Source of the DNA: a virus
IMG/VR virus record: IMGVR_UViG_3300034953_000029
Coordinates: 1-38,204 of that record
Direction: 5' to 3' (one strand)
Length of the DNA: 38,204 nucleotides
Positions 25,820 to 33,602 of this stretch are shown here, in pieces. The notes beneath the pieces were generated by a model. It was not told the DNA's origin, did not search any database, and saw nothing but the letters and a program-made list of their open reading frames with translations. The position numbers and the translations under genes are program-made. How positions within the stretch are numbered: position 1 is the stretch's first letter; each line of letters begins with the position of its first letter.

Positions 25820-27331
25820 CTACTTATATTTTTTAGTTGTTTTGTTCCTTGCTTTAGCAGCTCTTATGTTCAAGTACTTAATGTAATTCAAACATTCTTG
25901 AGATGGTTTAATTGGTTCTACACTAAACTCTGGTCTAAACTTAAAGCGTTTCTTGTATGTCTGCGCTGCCCACTCTGAGTGAAAGCCTCTCAACATACAG
26001 TGCCCTAATAGCATAGCGTAAAAGTCCCTCTTAAAGTCCTCAGTATACTTGAGCTTCTTCTTGACTTCTTTTGTTACCTTGTCTACAAGACCAAGCTCTT
26101 TATCTATCACTTGCATGAACTGAGACTTCTTTTCAGTAGCATGTCCACACTTAGGACAGATGTTTGATCCAGAAAACATTGAGAAGCAGCCTTCACATAT
26201 TATTTCAGCAGCCTCTTTTTCTCTCTCTATCTTCTTCTCTTTAATTGTTAATGATTTTCCAGGGTCAAGCCTCCAATCAACTGTCTCATCTACAAACCCG
26301 TGCATGTATACAGCACCAGAATGATCAATGATAGTAGCCTTTTCCTTTCCTGGATGTGGACGCAATACTCGACCAATCATCTGCAGATACATACCTAAAG
26401 ACTTTGTAGGTCTAGCAAGTACACATATCTCAGCAGGTGGGCAGTCAAATCCTTCAGTCAAAACCATACAGTTACATACAACCTGTAAGTTTCCATGATT
26501 AAATGCTTCCAGTATCTCCTCACGTTCGTCGTTGTCTGTACCTCCGTCAATATGAGCAGCACGAACACCCAGATCAATGAATGATTGTGCTAAAGAAATA
26601 CTGTGCGCAACTGACGATGCAAACACAATGGTCTTCTTATCTTTTGCGATAGCCTTCCAAGATGCAATGATGTCTCCTATTAACTTAGGATTGTTCATCT
26701 CTTTCTCAAGGTCGACTGAGTTATAGTCACCCATGGATGACTTGATACTTCTTAGGTCTGGGATGGTTGGCGCATAGTAGTCAGCCTTTACGAGACTGCC
26801 AACTTCTGTTAGCCATTTGATTGAGGGAGCTTGTATCATGTCTTGAAAGATATGTCCAAGTCCTCGTCCGTCTGTTCTTACGGGGGTAGCTGTAAGTCCA
26901 AGAATATAACTATCCTCGTACAAACTAATAAGCTTTAGGTATGTCTGTGAAAGACATCTGTGAGCCTCGTCAATGATAACAAGGTCTGCTTGTGGTAGTT
27001 CTTCTCTCTTATTTGTTAAGGATCTAGACCTCAGCGTATCTATTGAGGCTACTTGAACCTTATGCCAGAGTTCACTTGCTTTACCAGCCATGATCAGTCC
27101 GTGCTTTATGTTGAATGCGTCTAGCTTTTCTGAGCATTGAGTGATTAACTCTCTACGGTGCGCTAGAAATAAAACCTTCATGCCTTTTTCGACACAGTAC
27201 TTGACGTATGCAGAAGCCATTACAGTCTTTCCAGACCCAGTGGCAGCTTGAAGTAATATATTTTTGTTTCCTTTTCTTTTTGACTTTATGATACCGTTCA
27301 AGGCATCTTTTTGATATTGCCTCAACTCCAT
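25820..27331 (-). CDS. SF2 DEAH-box helicase with C-terminal zinc finger
   Basis: A 503-aa superfamily-2 helicase. Motif I is AATGSGKT (K35), motif II DEAH (D121-H124), motif III TAT at ~147-149, and motif VI QMIGRVLR (~318-324). After the two RecA-like domains comes a zinc-knuckle, C379-x2-C382 and C392-x2-C395 (CPKCG), then a basic C-terminal domain of about 100 residues. This resembles the UvsW/RadD-like helicases used by many phages. Those family members unwind branched DNA; here it may be the only replication helicase, as no DnaB/T7 gp4-type helicase is seen. RBS AGGAG. Confidence 0.9.
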   Translation of the reverse strand: MELRQYQKDALNGIIKSKRKGNKNILLQAATGSGKTVMASAYVKYCVEKGMKVLFLAHRRELITQCSEKLDAFNIKHGLIMAGKASELWHKVQVASIDTLRSRSLTNKREELPQADLVIIDEAHRCLSQTYLKLISLYEDSYILGLTATPVRTDGRGLGHIFQDMIQAPSIKWLTEVGSLVKADYYAPTIPDLRSIKSSMGDYNSVDLEKEMNNPKLIGDIIASWKAIAKDKKTIVFASSVAHSISLAQSFIDLGVRAAHIDGGTDNDEREEILEAFNHGNLQVVCNCMVLTEGFDCPPAEICVLARPTKSLGMYLQMIGRVLRPHPGKEKATIIDHSGAVYMHGFVDETVDWRLDPGKSLTIKEKKIEREKEAAEIICEGCFSMFSGSNICPKCGHATEKKSQFMQVIDKELGLVDKVTKEVKKKLKYTEDFKRDFYAMLLGHCMLRGFHSEWAAQTYKKRFKFRPEFSVEPIKPSQECLNYIKYLNIRAAKARNKTTKKYK

Positions 27332-27399
27332 TATAACTCCTTAATTAATGAGCAGTTTTTTGCCAGTGCTCAGGGCGCTCCTTGTCGGGAGTCATTTAC

Positions 27400-27909
27400 C
27401 TAAAACGGCAGATGTTCTTCGTCAGCACCAATGGTTACTTCCGGTCTTGCTTCGTAACTGAATTCATCAGTTGGCGCAGCTCCAGAGTATTCCACAAGGT
27501 CTGTTACTTGAATACCTACGAGTGTGGGCGTCTTTCCTTTCTTGCCTTGGTACTCCCATTCTCGAATCATGTATTGCACGTTACATACAGAGCCATTACC
27601 AATATTGGATGGGTCCATCTCGTCACCGTACTTATCTTTAACAAATGGCGCAGATATTTCATGCTTTTCCATTACACCTGTTGAGACATTCTTCTTATTA
27701 TAATGGGTGTTTCTCTTAACCTTGACATATGGCTTGCTAGATTCAGGATTAAATCTTTCCTTCATAGCGTAACCGTTCTTAACCCATTCTCTTGATTCAT
27801 CCTCTTTAACTTCGCAGTCTACAGACCATTCTGTCTCATCTGACGCATACTTAGTTCCAGGGTTGCTGCCTAATCTAGGCCAGTTTATTTTTACATCTTT
27901 TAATAGCAT
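27400..27909 (-). CDS. T7 gp2.5-like ssDNA-binding protein
   Basis: The frame is open to 27921, but the ATG at 27909 has GGAG six nucleotides upstream and is preferred, giving a 169-aa protein. The product has the gp2.5-like start DVKINWPRLG, beta-rich OB-fold-like strands and an acidic C-terminus ending ADEEHLPF. In T7 an acidic tail with terminal Phe contacts the replication proteins. A different, bacterial-type SSB is encoded at 34634. This is the first gene after the phage promoter that follows the RNAP gene. Confidence 0.7.
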   Translation of the reverse strand: MLLKDVKINWPRLGSNPGTKYASDETEWSVDCEVKEDESREWVKNGYAMKERFNPESSKPYVKVKRNTHYNKKNVSTGVMEKHEISAPFVKDKYGDEMDPSNIGNGSVCNVQYMIREWEYQGKKGKTPTLVGIQVTDLVEYSGAAPTDEFSYEARPEVTIGADEEHLPF

Positions 27910-27935
27910 TGTTATCTCCATGCTTTATTATAAAT

Positions 27936-27953
27936 GGTGAGGTAATGCTCACC
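27936..27953 (-). other. Leader hairpin before the gp2.5-like gene
   Basis: A perfect 6-bp stem (GGTGAG/CTCACC) with a 6-nt loop in the untranslated leader between the phage promoter and the gp2.5-like gene. There is no T-tract, so it is more likely an RNA structure or processing site than a terminator. Confidence 0.4.
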
Positions 27954-28032
27954 GCTCTTAGTATTGCTCTCGCAACTACTTAATTGTCATATATCGCCAT
28001 AACTTGGCTTTATGTGACTGTTATCTTAGTGT

Positions 28033-28055
28033 TTCCTATAGGGTGATGGTCGAGA
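28033..28055 (-). promoter_or_regulatory. Phage RNAP promoter, leftward, after the RNAP gene
   Basis: A 23-nt sequence identical to the one at 35686-35708 but on the opposite strand. Its core CGACCATCACCCTATAGG resembles the T7/SP6 promoter layout (binding region, then TATAG start). By analogy transcription would begin at the G at 28036 and run leftward into the gp2.5-like SSB, helicase and primase genes. It begins one base after the RNAP stop codon, as class II promoters do in T7-like phages. Use by this phage's own polymerase is inferred. Confidence 0.8.
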
Positions 28056-30497
28056 TTAACAAAAGAAGAAGTCGCTTCCAAGCACGTCTTCTAGTATTAA
28101 ATCCCCTTGCTCAGGTGGTTCCCTGTCAAATTTCTCATCATTATCTATTAGGTTACTCCTCATATCTTTAAATGTGTCTCTTGAATACATCTTTATGAAC
28201 TGACTCTTTGTCGTATCAATAAGTTGCTGAACGTCACAAGCATGGACACTGTAACTGTCGTGAATAGCACCAAACGTTGGAAGGTCAAGCGCATTAATAA
28301 CTAAAGACATATGGGCGGCATCATAAGAATGAACCCAGTTAGCGCCAATAGCTGACAAATGCTCAGACGTTGAAGGTATATCGGTAACTTCTAGATATAT
28401 GTGTCCTATTTGTCTTCCTTGCAGCGTTCCTTTGTACATTCTCTTCCTAGCAACCCATTTCTGAGTAAGAACAGGGAATCCAGATGGACTCTCCCAAGAC
28501 ACTTCTTTCATCCCGAGTGATTTTATTCTGTATTTCACCAGCTCTTGCAGATACTTCTTGATATGAACTGGTCCTGTACATACCTCGTCGTACGCTTTAA
28601 CTAAGTCTTTGCCTAATGTTCTAGCGTCAGACCTTGTTAGTTTGTATTTGGAGGTTATTCCAGCATCATAAGAGTCTTGGTAAATAATCTCACCAATCTT
28701 TCTAGCGCCAGCATCATAAGCCCTTGTCATAGAGCCTCTTTTGCTAATACCCTTGCGAACCAGCTTCATGGGTATCTTACGTAGCTTCTTGCCTATCTCA
28801 GTGCTCTCGTTGATGGCTATCATAGCCTTCCCGATACGAAGGTAGAAATCCTTAGGCACATCCATAGGAACAAGGCCTACCAGTTTTCCAGCCCTGCTGT
28901 CTCTCGACATGGCGGCTAAATGTTGCGTTCCATTATTGACACCATCTATTGCAATGGGCATTCCAGAATAGTACGGCTCGCCAGTGAGCGCAGAACCAAT
29001 AATTCCACCAAGCTCAAAGCACAACGACAAGAATACCCAGGGTTTTTCCGCACCTTTCCATACTTCTTGGAAGTTCATTGGATCTTCAGCAATCTCTAGC
29101 AGCATATCCATGTTCTCAACCGTCCAGTTGTGCTTATCATTGACACTCATCTTATCAACAGATATGTCAACCATACCCTCGTTGTTCAATAGCGTTATGT
29201 AGTCAGCTTCAAGCCAGTCAATGTCCTCAAGTTCTTTAATAGAATACGTCTGGTTAAAGGAGGATGCCAAATGTATAAATGTATACTCAACACCTTCTTG
29301 CGTTAACTCCTTCTCTTCAGCGAACAAGAAATGACCCCTTGCAAGGTCACTTGATTGGTAACTGAAGTAGGGATCTCTATTGTATATGCGACCCCTGTAG
29401 TCTAAGTACATGCCCTGATAGAACTCGTATCCTAGCCACCCAGCCTTTGTTCCAGTGCCATTAATAGTTTCAATAATAGCCTTGTTGCGCGCCGCTTGAG
29501 ATTGAGTCCTAAGACAGAATTGTTTATCAGTCCATCTAAGGTTTTCAATGTTGAATGCTTTGTGTAACTTATGTACGTTTTCTTTTGTCTCTTCACGTTT
29601 CTTTTCGTTCTTTAATTTACCAAGTCTGATGGTTTGCTTTTCAAGCTCCTTCTCTAATGCCGGAACAGCGCCAGAGTTACCTCTATGTGGCTCGAAGATG
29701 TCACCATTTCGATACAGATCGATACCTTTAAGAGAAGAGTTGACTCCAAGCCTATTAATATCAGATACGTTAAATACTACATCATTACCGCTAAAGTCTT
29801 GAAGGGTAATATTTATATCTGTAATCTCAGCCTTAAGCCTTAAACATACATCAGCTACTTGATGGTTTATCTTCCACTTTACGTTCTCAAGAGTGTTCAT
29901 TGATACCATAAACTGTGAGTTTTCATATCCTTTGATATTTACATTGGACTTTACCAGTTTTTCAGGTATCCCTTCTGTAACCCTTTGACCATCTTTCCAT
30001 TCTTTATATGGTTTTAGAGACATTCCTATTCTTTCTGCAGGATCTATAGATATCTTTGGAAACTCTTGACCCATCTCTAGTACATAAGGGTTATAGTTAA
30101 CCTTCTTCTTTGATTGCCTGTCCATAACCTCCTCAACTCTAAAGTATGGCTCACGGATGAGCAGGATGTACCCATTTTCAATTAATATGTCTAAAACAAA
30201 GTCACCTACGCATAATGCACGAGCGTCGCTATAATCGGATCCTCGTGCGTTTAAGATCCCAGTGGCTATATCTCCTACATTCTTTGATGTGTTTGTTAAC
30301 TTGATTCTTCCGTCCCCTTGTCTAAACTTCCATATTAAAAAGTCAAAGACATTGCTTATTATTCTTACACTTCTGTAATCATTACATAAGCACTGGGCAT
30401 CTCTAAATGTTTTAGCAGCATTTGAGTTGTTATACTTTCTAGATGTTATTTTGTTCTCAAGTATGTCTGCTAATTGATTTATTAAGTTGCTTTTCAT
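28056..30497 (-). CDS. T7-like single-subunit DNA-directed RNA polymerase
   Basis: An 813-aa polymerase (T7 RNAP is 883). Motifs in order: DYRGR (D366-R370), motif A PIAIDGVNNGTQHLAAMSRD with D518, motif B SKRGSMTRAYDAG with K586 and Y594 (spacing 8, as T7 K631/Y639), motif C IHDSY with D747, and a hydrophobic C-terminus SDFFFC comparable to the T7 FAFA foot. The glycine after the motif B Tyr is Asp here. RBS AAAGGAG. It would transcribe the middle and late genes from the paired 23-nt promoters. It is encoded in the early operon, consistent with expression by another polymerase first. Confidence 0.97.
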   Translation of the reverse strand: MKSNLINQLADILENKITSRKYNNSNAAKTFRDAQCLCNDYRSVRIISNVFDFLIWKFRQGDGRIKLTNTSKNVGDIATGILNARGSDYSDARALCVGDFVLDILIENGYILLIREPYFRVEEVMDRQSKKKVNYNPYVLEMGQEFPKISIDPAERIGMSLKPYKEWKDGQRVTEGIPEKLVKSNVNIKGYENSQFMVSMNTLENVKWKINHQVADVCLRLKAEITDINITLQDFSGNDVVFNVSDINRLGVNSSLKGIDLYRNGDIFEPHRGNSGAVPALEKELEKQTIRLGKLKNEKKREETKENVHKLHKAFNIENLRWTDKQFCLRTQSQAARNKAIIETINGTGTKAGWLGYEFYQGMYLDYRGRIYNRDPYFSYQSSDLARGHFLFAEEKELTQEGVEYTFIHLASSFNQTYSIKELEDIDWLEADYITLLNNEGMVDISVDKMSVNDKHNWTVENMDMLLEIAEDPMNFQEVWKGAEKPWVFLSLCFELGGIIGSALTGEPYYSGMPIAIDGVNNGTQHLAAMSRDSRAGKLVGLVPMDVPKDFYLRIGKAMIAINESTEIGKKLRKIPMKLVRKGISKRGSMTRAYDAGARKIGEIIYQDSYDAGITSKYKLTRSDARTLGKDLVKAYDEVCTGPVHIKKYLQELVKYRIKSLGMKEVSWESPSGFPVLTQKWVARKRMYKGTLQGRQIGHIYLEVTDIPSTSEHLSAIGANWVHSYDAAHMSLVINALDLPTFGAIHDSYSVHACDVQQLIDTTKSQFIKMYSRDTFKDMRSNLIDNDEKFDREPPEQGDLILEDVLGSDFFFC

Positions 30498-30528
30498 TCT
30501 TGCTCCTTTGTTTTATGCTAATCATCCT

Positions 30529-30546
30529 CAGACACGTTAGTGTCTG
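30529..30546 (-). other. Perfect hairpin in RNAP leader
   Basis: CAGACAC and GTGTCTG form a perfect 7-bp stem with a 4-nt loop, 32 nt upstream of the RNAP ATG. No T-tract follows. Candidate for an RNA processing site, translation control of the RNAP, or a hairpin-type promoter; the sequence alone does not decide. Confidence 0.5.
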
Positions 30547-30625
30547 TATCGCACCCTTATTGTCTTGTTTTAAACCTGATCCCTAGCGCCCTTATTGGTA
30601 GATTTTGTTTGTATTTTGTTGAAAG

Positions 30626-30653
30626 AACAACACACCCCGAAGGGTGCTTTGTT
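30626..30653 (-). terminator. UUCG-loop hairpin, possible attenuator or processing site before RNAP
   Basis: On the - strand a 12-bp stem (one mismatch, one G-U) closes the very stable tetraloop in CACCC-TTCG-GGGTG, followed by TTGTTCTTT. The tail is T-rich but not a clean T-run, so termination may be partial. It lies between the small early genes and the RNAP gene, where it could attenuate read-through or be cut to release a separate RNAP mRNA. Confidence 0.5.
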
Positions 30654-30738
30654 ATTTTGAGTTGTCTTTCTCTTGTGCTATGAACCAAATTACTGATATT
30701 AAAAATATTATTAACCATACCCATGCTAGATACTCCAT
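30652..30738 (-). CDS. 28-aa membrane peptide
   Basis: A tiny ORF (MEYLAWVWLII...) with one strongly hydrophobic helix of ~18 residues and a charged C-terminus (QEKDNSK). It starts six nucleotides after the upstream stop; AGGAA lies 11 nt before the ATG. Its stop overlaps the UUCG hairpin. Composition with several Trp, Ile and Leu is typical of genuine single-span peptides, but no homology can be claimed. Confidence 0.4.
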   Translation of the reverse strand: MEYLAWVWLIIFLISVIWFIAQEKDNSK

Positions 30739-30744
30739 TATAGT

Positions 30745-31077
30745 TTATTTATTTCCTCGTTCTAATATGTTTTCTAACTCCTCAAGAGTGTCTACCTCAG
30801 CGATATCCATAAGGTAGTCAACAATCTCTCTGTCTGAGAGTGGTTCAGGGATTAGGTCGTCACTCTTTGCGCTTGCTACATGTTTAGCATACTTTTGAGT
30901 TACACCCTCTATCTGTGCAGTGCTAGCATAGTAATCAAAGTTAAACCCATCCCAACCTAGCGTAAGCTTCCTCATTTCATCTTCAGCTAGCATTTCAGCT
31001 TCATCTGCAGTATCTGCTTCAGGGAATAGATATATTGTCTGTATATCCACTCCAACTTCCCATATATATTTCTTCAT
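30745..31077 (-). CDS. Hypothetical acidic early protein
   Basis: A 110-aa acidic protein. The N-terminus (KKYIWEVGVDIQTIYLFPEADTADEAEMLAED) looks like a small alpha/beta unit similar to short phage proteins with an EADTADEAExxAxD helix. The C-terminal helix repeats Asp/Glu (EVDTLEELENILERG). The ATG overlaps the upstream stop (ATGA). Function unknown. Confidence 0.6.
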   Translation of the reverse strand: MKKYIWEVGVDIQTIYLFPEADTADEAEMLAEDEMRKLTLGWDGFNFDYYASTAQIEGVTQKYAKHVASAKSDDLIPEPLSDREIVDYLMDIAEVDTLEELENILERGNK

Positions 31078-31271
31078 GCGTATTCCTCCTCGTTTTCTTC
31101 AACATATTCAACAATATAATCCTTATCTATACCCACAAAAGATACAGAGTCTTCAACTGTACCGTCATCGTAAACCCACACTTGGACATAAAACGGTTCT
31201 GTATACCAGTTGTTTTTCTTGGCTACTTTTGCCCAGTGCTCCCTATGATACTCAAGGTCTTTTACTTTCAT
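31074..31271 (-). CDS. Hypothetical 65-aa early protein
   Basis: A small acidic protein with aromatic beta-strands (FYVQVWVYDDGTVEDSVSF) and a strongly acidic C-terminal helix (EYVEENEEEYA). The start overlaps the upstream stop as ATGA with GGAG eight nucleotides before it. No family recognised. The acidic, DNA-mimic-like composition is common in early anti-host proteins, but that is only a suggestion. Confidence 0.55.
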   Translation of the reverse strand: MKVKDLEYHREHWAKVAKKNNWYTEPFYVQVWVYDDGTVEDSVSFVGIDKDYIVEYVEENEEEYA

Positions 31272-31489
31272 GTATTGCTCCTCATCTCTTCAATTTTGCC
31301 ATTAAATAACTCATTAACAGTTGTCCAGCTCATCTTGTAATCAGTGTACTCAACAAGTTCCAACCATTCGTTATCTGTTAGCGTTATGTCTGCGTTATAC
31401 TCAACAGTCTCTTTAGTCCAGTAAGCCATTATAAGAGAGTCTTCAGGTGGTTCTTCTTGTATTATTTCTATCGCTTCCTGTGTTTGCAT
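31268..31489 (-). CDS. Hypothetical 73-aa acidic early protein
   Basis: A 73-aa protein with high Glu content and several Trp/Tyr residues (LIMAYWTKETVEY, NEWLELVEYTDYKMSW). A GGAG site lies nine nucleotides before the ATG. No membrane segment or Cys. Not recognised; one of a run of small early proteins. Confidence 0.55.
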   Translation of the reverse strand: MQTQEAIEIIQEEPPEDSLIMAYWTKETVEYNADITLTDNEWLELVEYTDYKMSWTTVNELFNGKIEEMRSNT

Positions 31490-31494
31490 TAGTG

Positions 31495-31773
31495 TTATCT
31501 CCTATTATTTAAGTCAGTTAGTTTGTATGTTCCATCAGCGATCTTCTTACGAGTCTCAGCGATACCAGAGTCTCCCAAGTATTTGTTGCGATATCTTCCA
31601 GTGGTTGTTGAGTAGTCCCAGTACTTCTCATCAAGAAGCACTTGCCTACCAGTTCTTTTAACAATTACTGCTGCGTAGCTCTGGAAGTATTCATCACCAG
31701 TGCTATGGTCATACACAATAAATTGATTTGGAACATGGTTTCCGTTGTTGTTAATCATATTTCTTACTTTCAT
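31495..31773 (-). CDS. Conserved-type small phage protein (unknown function)
   Basis: A 92-aa protein with a pattern I associate with a widely distributed small phage/plasmid protein: NGNHVPNQFIVYD, then YFQSYAAVIVKR, then WDYSTTTGRYRNKYLG. No known activity. The second ATG (M6) is possible, but the first overlaps the upstream stop (ATGA) and is chosen. Confidence 0.65.
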   Translation of the reverse strand: MKVRNMINNNGNHVPNQFIVYDHSTGDEYFQSYAAVIVKRTGRQVLLDEKYWDYSTTTGRYRNKYLGDSGIAETRKKIADGTYKLTDLNNRR

Positions 31774-31961
31774 AGTGATTTACCTCTATAGTCGTCATTA
31801 ATTTTATACACCTCTACATCATCAGAGTTCTTCCCTGCTTCTGTAACAAACCCCAGCTCTAATGCTTTCTCTAGTAGCATTTCTGCATCAAGCTCAAAGT
31901 TCCATCCCGGAGCTTCTTGGTGGAATAGTTCTTGTTTTGTTATTAGTCTCTCTATATTCAT
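31770..31961 (-). CDS. Hypothetical 63-aa early protein
   Basis: A 63-aa acidic protein, mostly helical in the middle (LDAEMLLEKALELGF) with a beta-like end (DDVEVYKINDDYRG). Both ends overlap neighbours by ATGA. The CTATAG in its 3' end is coding and not a promoter copy. Function unknown. Confidence 0.55.
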   Translation of the reverse strand: MNIERLITKQELFHQEAPGWNFELDAEMLLEKALELGFVTEAGKNSDDVEVYKINDDYRGKSL

Positions 31962-32254
31962 AGTAACTTCCCCTCTTCTAGTTCATCAAGTTGTTCTTTT
32001 GTTAATCCCCATTGGCGCTCAGTGCAAATATCATCCACAATGCTTTCGGAAATATCTAAAAAGAGCTCTTCAACATGAAAAGCGAAGTCCCTATTGGCCT
32101 GTAAGGTGGCCTCAGATACTTTTTCACTCATATCTTGTTCACCCTCAGGGAATCTATATAGGAATGCGTCAAAGAACCTGTCACCCACAGCCCTGCCCAT
32201 AATACTTGCGAGTCTGCGGAACTCATCCTTACTAAAAGCTTGCTCAATTGTCAT
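31958..32254 (-). CDS. Hypothetical 98-aa early protein
   Basis: The open frame reaches 32329, but the ATG at 32254 is preferred. It has AGGAG seven nucleotides upstream and overlaps the previous gene by only 11 nt. The product (MTIEQAFSKDEFRRLASIMGRAVGDRFFDAFLYRFPEG...) is acidic and helical throughout. No motif recognised. Confidence 0.55.
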   Translation of the reverse strand: MTIEQAFSKDEFRRLASIMGRAVGDRFFDAFLYRFPEGEQDMSEKVSEATLQANRDFAFHVEELFLDISESIVDDICTERQWGLTKEQLDELEEGKLL

Positions 32255-32480
32255 CTTCATTCTCCTCTTTATCTGATTGACCTTCATGTTCCATCCAGTA
32301 GTGGAGAAATCCTTGGAAGCCATAAACATCTTTTGAGATATCCAATGTAAGGCTTATACCTTTGTATTGTTCGTTGTCGCTCTCAAAGTTCATTTCAATA
32401 TCGTTCTGTGTTGCCATGGCTAGTAGTTGCCATAACTTGTGTCGTCTCTGGTGGTCATCTTCAATTATTAGTAGTTTCAT
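32244..32480 (-). CDS. Hypothetical 78-aa early protein
   Basis: A 78-aa acidic protein. The N-terminus MKLLIIEDDHQRR looks superficially like a response-regulator start, but the length and the rest do not fit that fold. An AAGGAAA site precedes the ATG. The C-terminus is highly acidic (DKEENEDDN). Function unknown. Confidence 0.55.
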   Translation of the reverse strand: MKLLIIEDDHQRRHKLWQLLAMATQNDIEMNFESDNEQYKGISLTLDISKDVYGFQGFLHYWMEHEGQSDKEENEDDN

Positions 32481-32495
32481 TATATTTCCTTATTA

Positions 32496-32567
32496 TTAGA
32501 ATGTCAGTACTTGCCATATTATTATGACTATTAGTGTTGCGATACATATTTCAATCAGGATGAGCAC
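32496..32567 (-). CDS. Possible 23-aa membrane peptide (GTG start)
   Basis: A very short ORF in the 74-nt gap. GAGGA stands six nucleotides before a GTG inside the end of the HTH gene, and almost all residues are hydrophobic (ILIEICIATLIVIII), enough for one membrane span. It is supported only by RBS spacing, by filling the gap and by analogy with the other micro-membrane peptides of this operon. It could be fortuitous. Confidence 0.3.
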   Translation of the reverse strand: MLILIEICIATLIVIIIWQVLTF

Positions 32568-33085
32568 AGCAAATCCTCATCATCTCTATCATAGAAAAAG
32601 TCTTCACCACCCTTATCAGTTACCCATTTATTTCTACAGTGCATAAGACCGCTATAAGTTACCTTGTCCTTCTCCTTTTGTGATTCGTCCTCTATTGGTA
32701 TTCCCCATATAACCTTTCGAGAGTATGTTTCCTCTGTAAGGTCTTCAAGTAAATCCTCTGCGAATATCTTTTGATGTTTCTTTGCAAATACACGTCTTAG
32801 GTCTGTGTACTTGCAAAGCCTTGTTCTGGCACTATTAAAGGTTATTCCAACAGCTTCAGCAACATCTATCGAATCAACCTCAGAACCATCATCGAGCGTC
32901 ACCTTAAAGAAGTGTGCTGGATTTGCGTAATACCTTTTAGTCATATCTTTAAAGATAATGGCAGGATCTCTTGATTGCTGTAGTCTAGCCCTTGCAGTCG
33001 CCAAGGTGAGGTTTAGGCGTCCTGCAAGTTCGAGACATGTTATTGATGTACCATCATCTAACAGATACTTTTTAAGTGTTCTCAT
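32555..33085 (-). CDS. Tandem-HTH putative DNA-binding protein
   Basis: A 176-aa protein from the ATG at 33085, chosen over 33097 because GGAG is six nucleotides upstream and it forms an ATGA overlap. Residues 8-41 and 64-97 are two diverged copies of the same unit: a LDDG start, then a helix-turn-helix-like segment (LELAGRLNLTLATARARL and IDVAEAVGITFNSARTRL). The spacing is 56 residues. Each could bind DNA, suggesting an early regulator or operator-binding protein. The C-terminal 70 residues are acidic and Trp-containing with no known motif. Confidence 0.6.
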   Translation of the reverse strand: MRTLKKYLLDDGTSITCLELAGRLNLTLATARARLQQSRDPAIIFKDMTKRYYANPAHFFKVTLDDGSEVDSIDVAEAVGITFNSARTRLCKYTDLRRVFAKKHQKIFAEDLLEDLTEETYSRKVIWGIPIEDESQKEKDKVTYSGLMHCRNKWVTDKGGEDFFYDRDDEDLLCSS

Positions 33086-33315
33086 GCGCATCTCCATGAT
33101 GGGCTATCTTGATAACTCTCTGGTATATCTTTAATGACGTATGTCCACTCCTTAGGGTACATTACCTTGAGGAAGTCTGGTGCATCGCAATCTTCTTCTA
33201 AGAACCAGTCATTCTTATCTTGGTATGAGTAGCAAGATGGTTGAAAACCGTATTCTTTAACGGTTCGTTTAGATACTTGTAGGTATCCGTGTTCAGGTGT
33301 TGAAATCCAAAGCAT
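33082..33315 (-). CDS. Hypothetical 77-aa early protein
   Basis: A 77-aa protein rich in aromatic residues (WISTPEHGYLQVSKRTVKEYGFQPSCYSY, WTYVIKDIPESY). Three Cys are scattered and do not form a clear metal site. It follows the small membrane gene by one base, whose last codons contain its AGGAG site. Not recognised. Confidence 0.55.
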   Translation of the reverse strand: MLWISTPEHGYLQVSKRTVKEYGFQPSCYSYQDKNDWFLEEDCDAPDFLKVMYPKEWTYVIKDIPESYQDSPSWRCA

Positions 33316-33316
33316 A

Positions 33317-33439
33317 TTATCTCCTGTATTTATTAATTAAGTAAGCAGCTAGTGTTGCAAGAGTTATTACAACAGCAAAATGCATTACAGTTAGTGTTAT
33401 TAGTATTAGTTCTATGGTATTTTCATTATATTGGAACAT
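33317..33439 (-). CDS. 40-aa single-span membrane peptide
   Basis: A short ORF with GGAG eight nucleotides upstream of its ATG. The start overlaps the end of the preceding gene and the stop is one base before the next ATG. After a polar start (MFQYNENTIE) comes a hydrophobic helix of ~25 residues and a basic C-terminus (INKYRR), consistent with a C-terminus facing the cytoplasm. It accounts for the gap between its neighbours. Function unknown. Confidence 0.6.
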   Translation of the reverse strand: MFQYNENTIELILITLTVMHFAVVITLATLAAYLINKYRR

Positions 33440-33602
33440 CGAATAACTCCAGTTGAACCCTTTTAAAGCCCATCTTCTTCAGTATGTAAAGGGTAGTAAT
33501 CATACTGCTAAGCGTTAGAAATTGCTCAGCGTCTTCAGTCTGATCTTTAAGGACGTGGACGCGAGCAATAGCCTCAACTAAACACATTGTTGTGTAGTTC
33601 AC
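33426..33602 (-). CDS. Hypothetical 58-aa early protein (GTG start)
   Basis: The frame extends to a TTG at 33614, but a GTG at 33602 that overlaps the upstream TGA (GTGA) fits the operon pattern better; an internal ATG at 33587 is another option. The product is helical (CLVEAIARVHVLKDQTEDAEQFLTLSSMITTLYILKKMGF). No family recognised. Confidence 0.5.
   Translation of the reverse strand: MNYTTMCLVEAIARVHVLKDQTEDAEQFLTLSSMITTLYILKKMGFKRVQLELFDVPI

Noticed and set aside
27345-27395. A 16-codon ORF (MTPDKERPEHWQKTAH) between the gp2.5-like gene and the helicase gene
   Set aside because: Too short and without a good RBS to support as a gene.
31780-31800. CGACTATAGAGG on the - strand resembling a phage promoter
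   Set aside because: It is coding sequence for the end of a small early protein (NDDYRGKSL), and only the TATAG is shared with the promoter pair.
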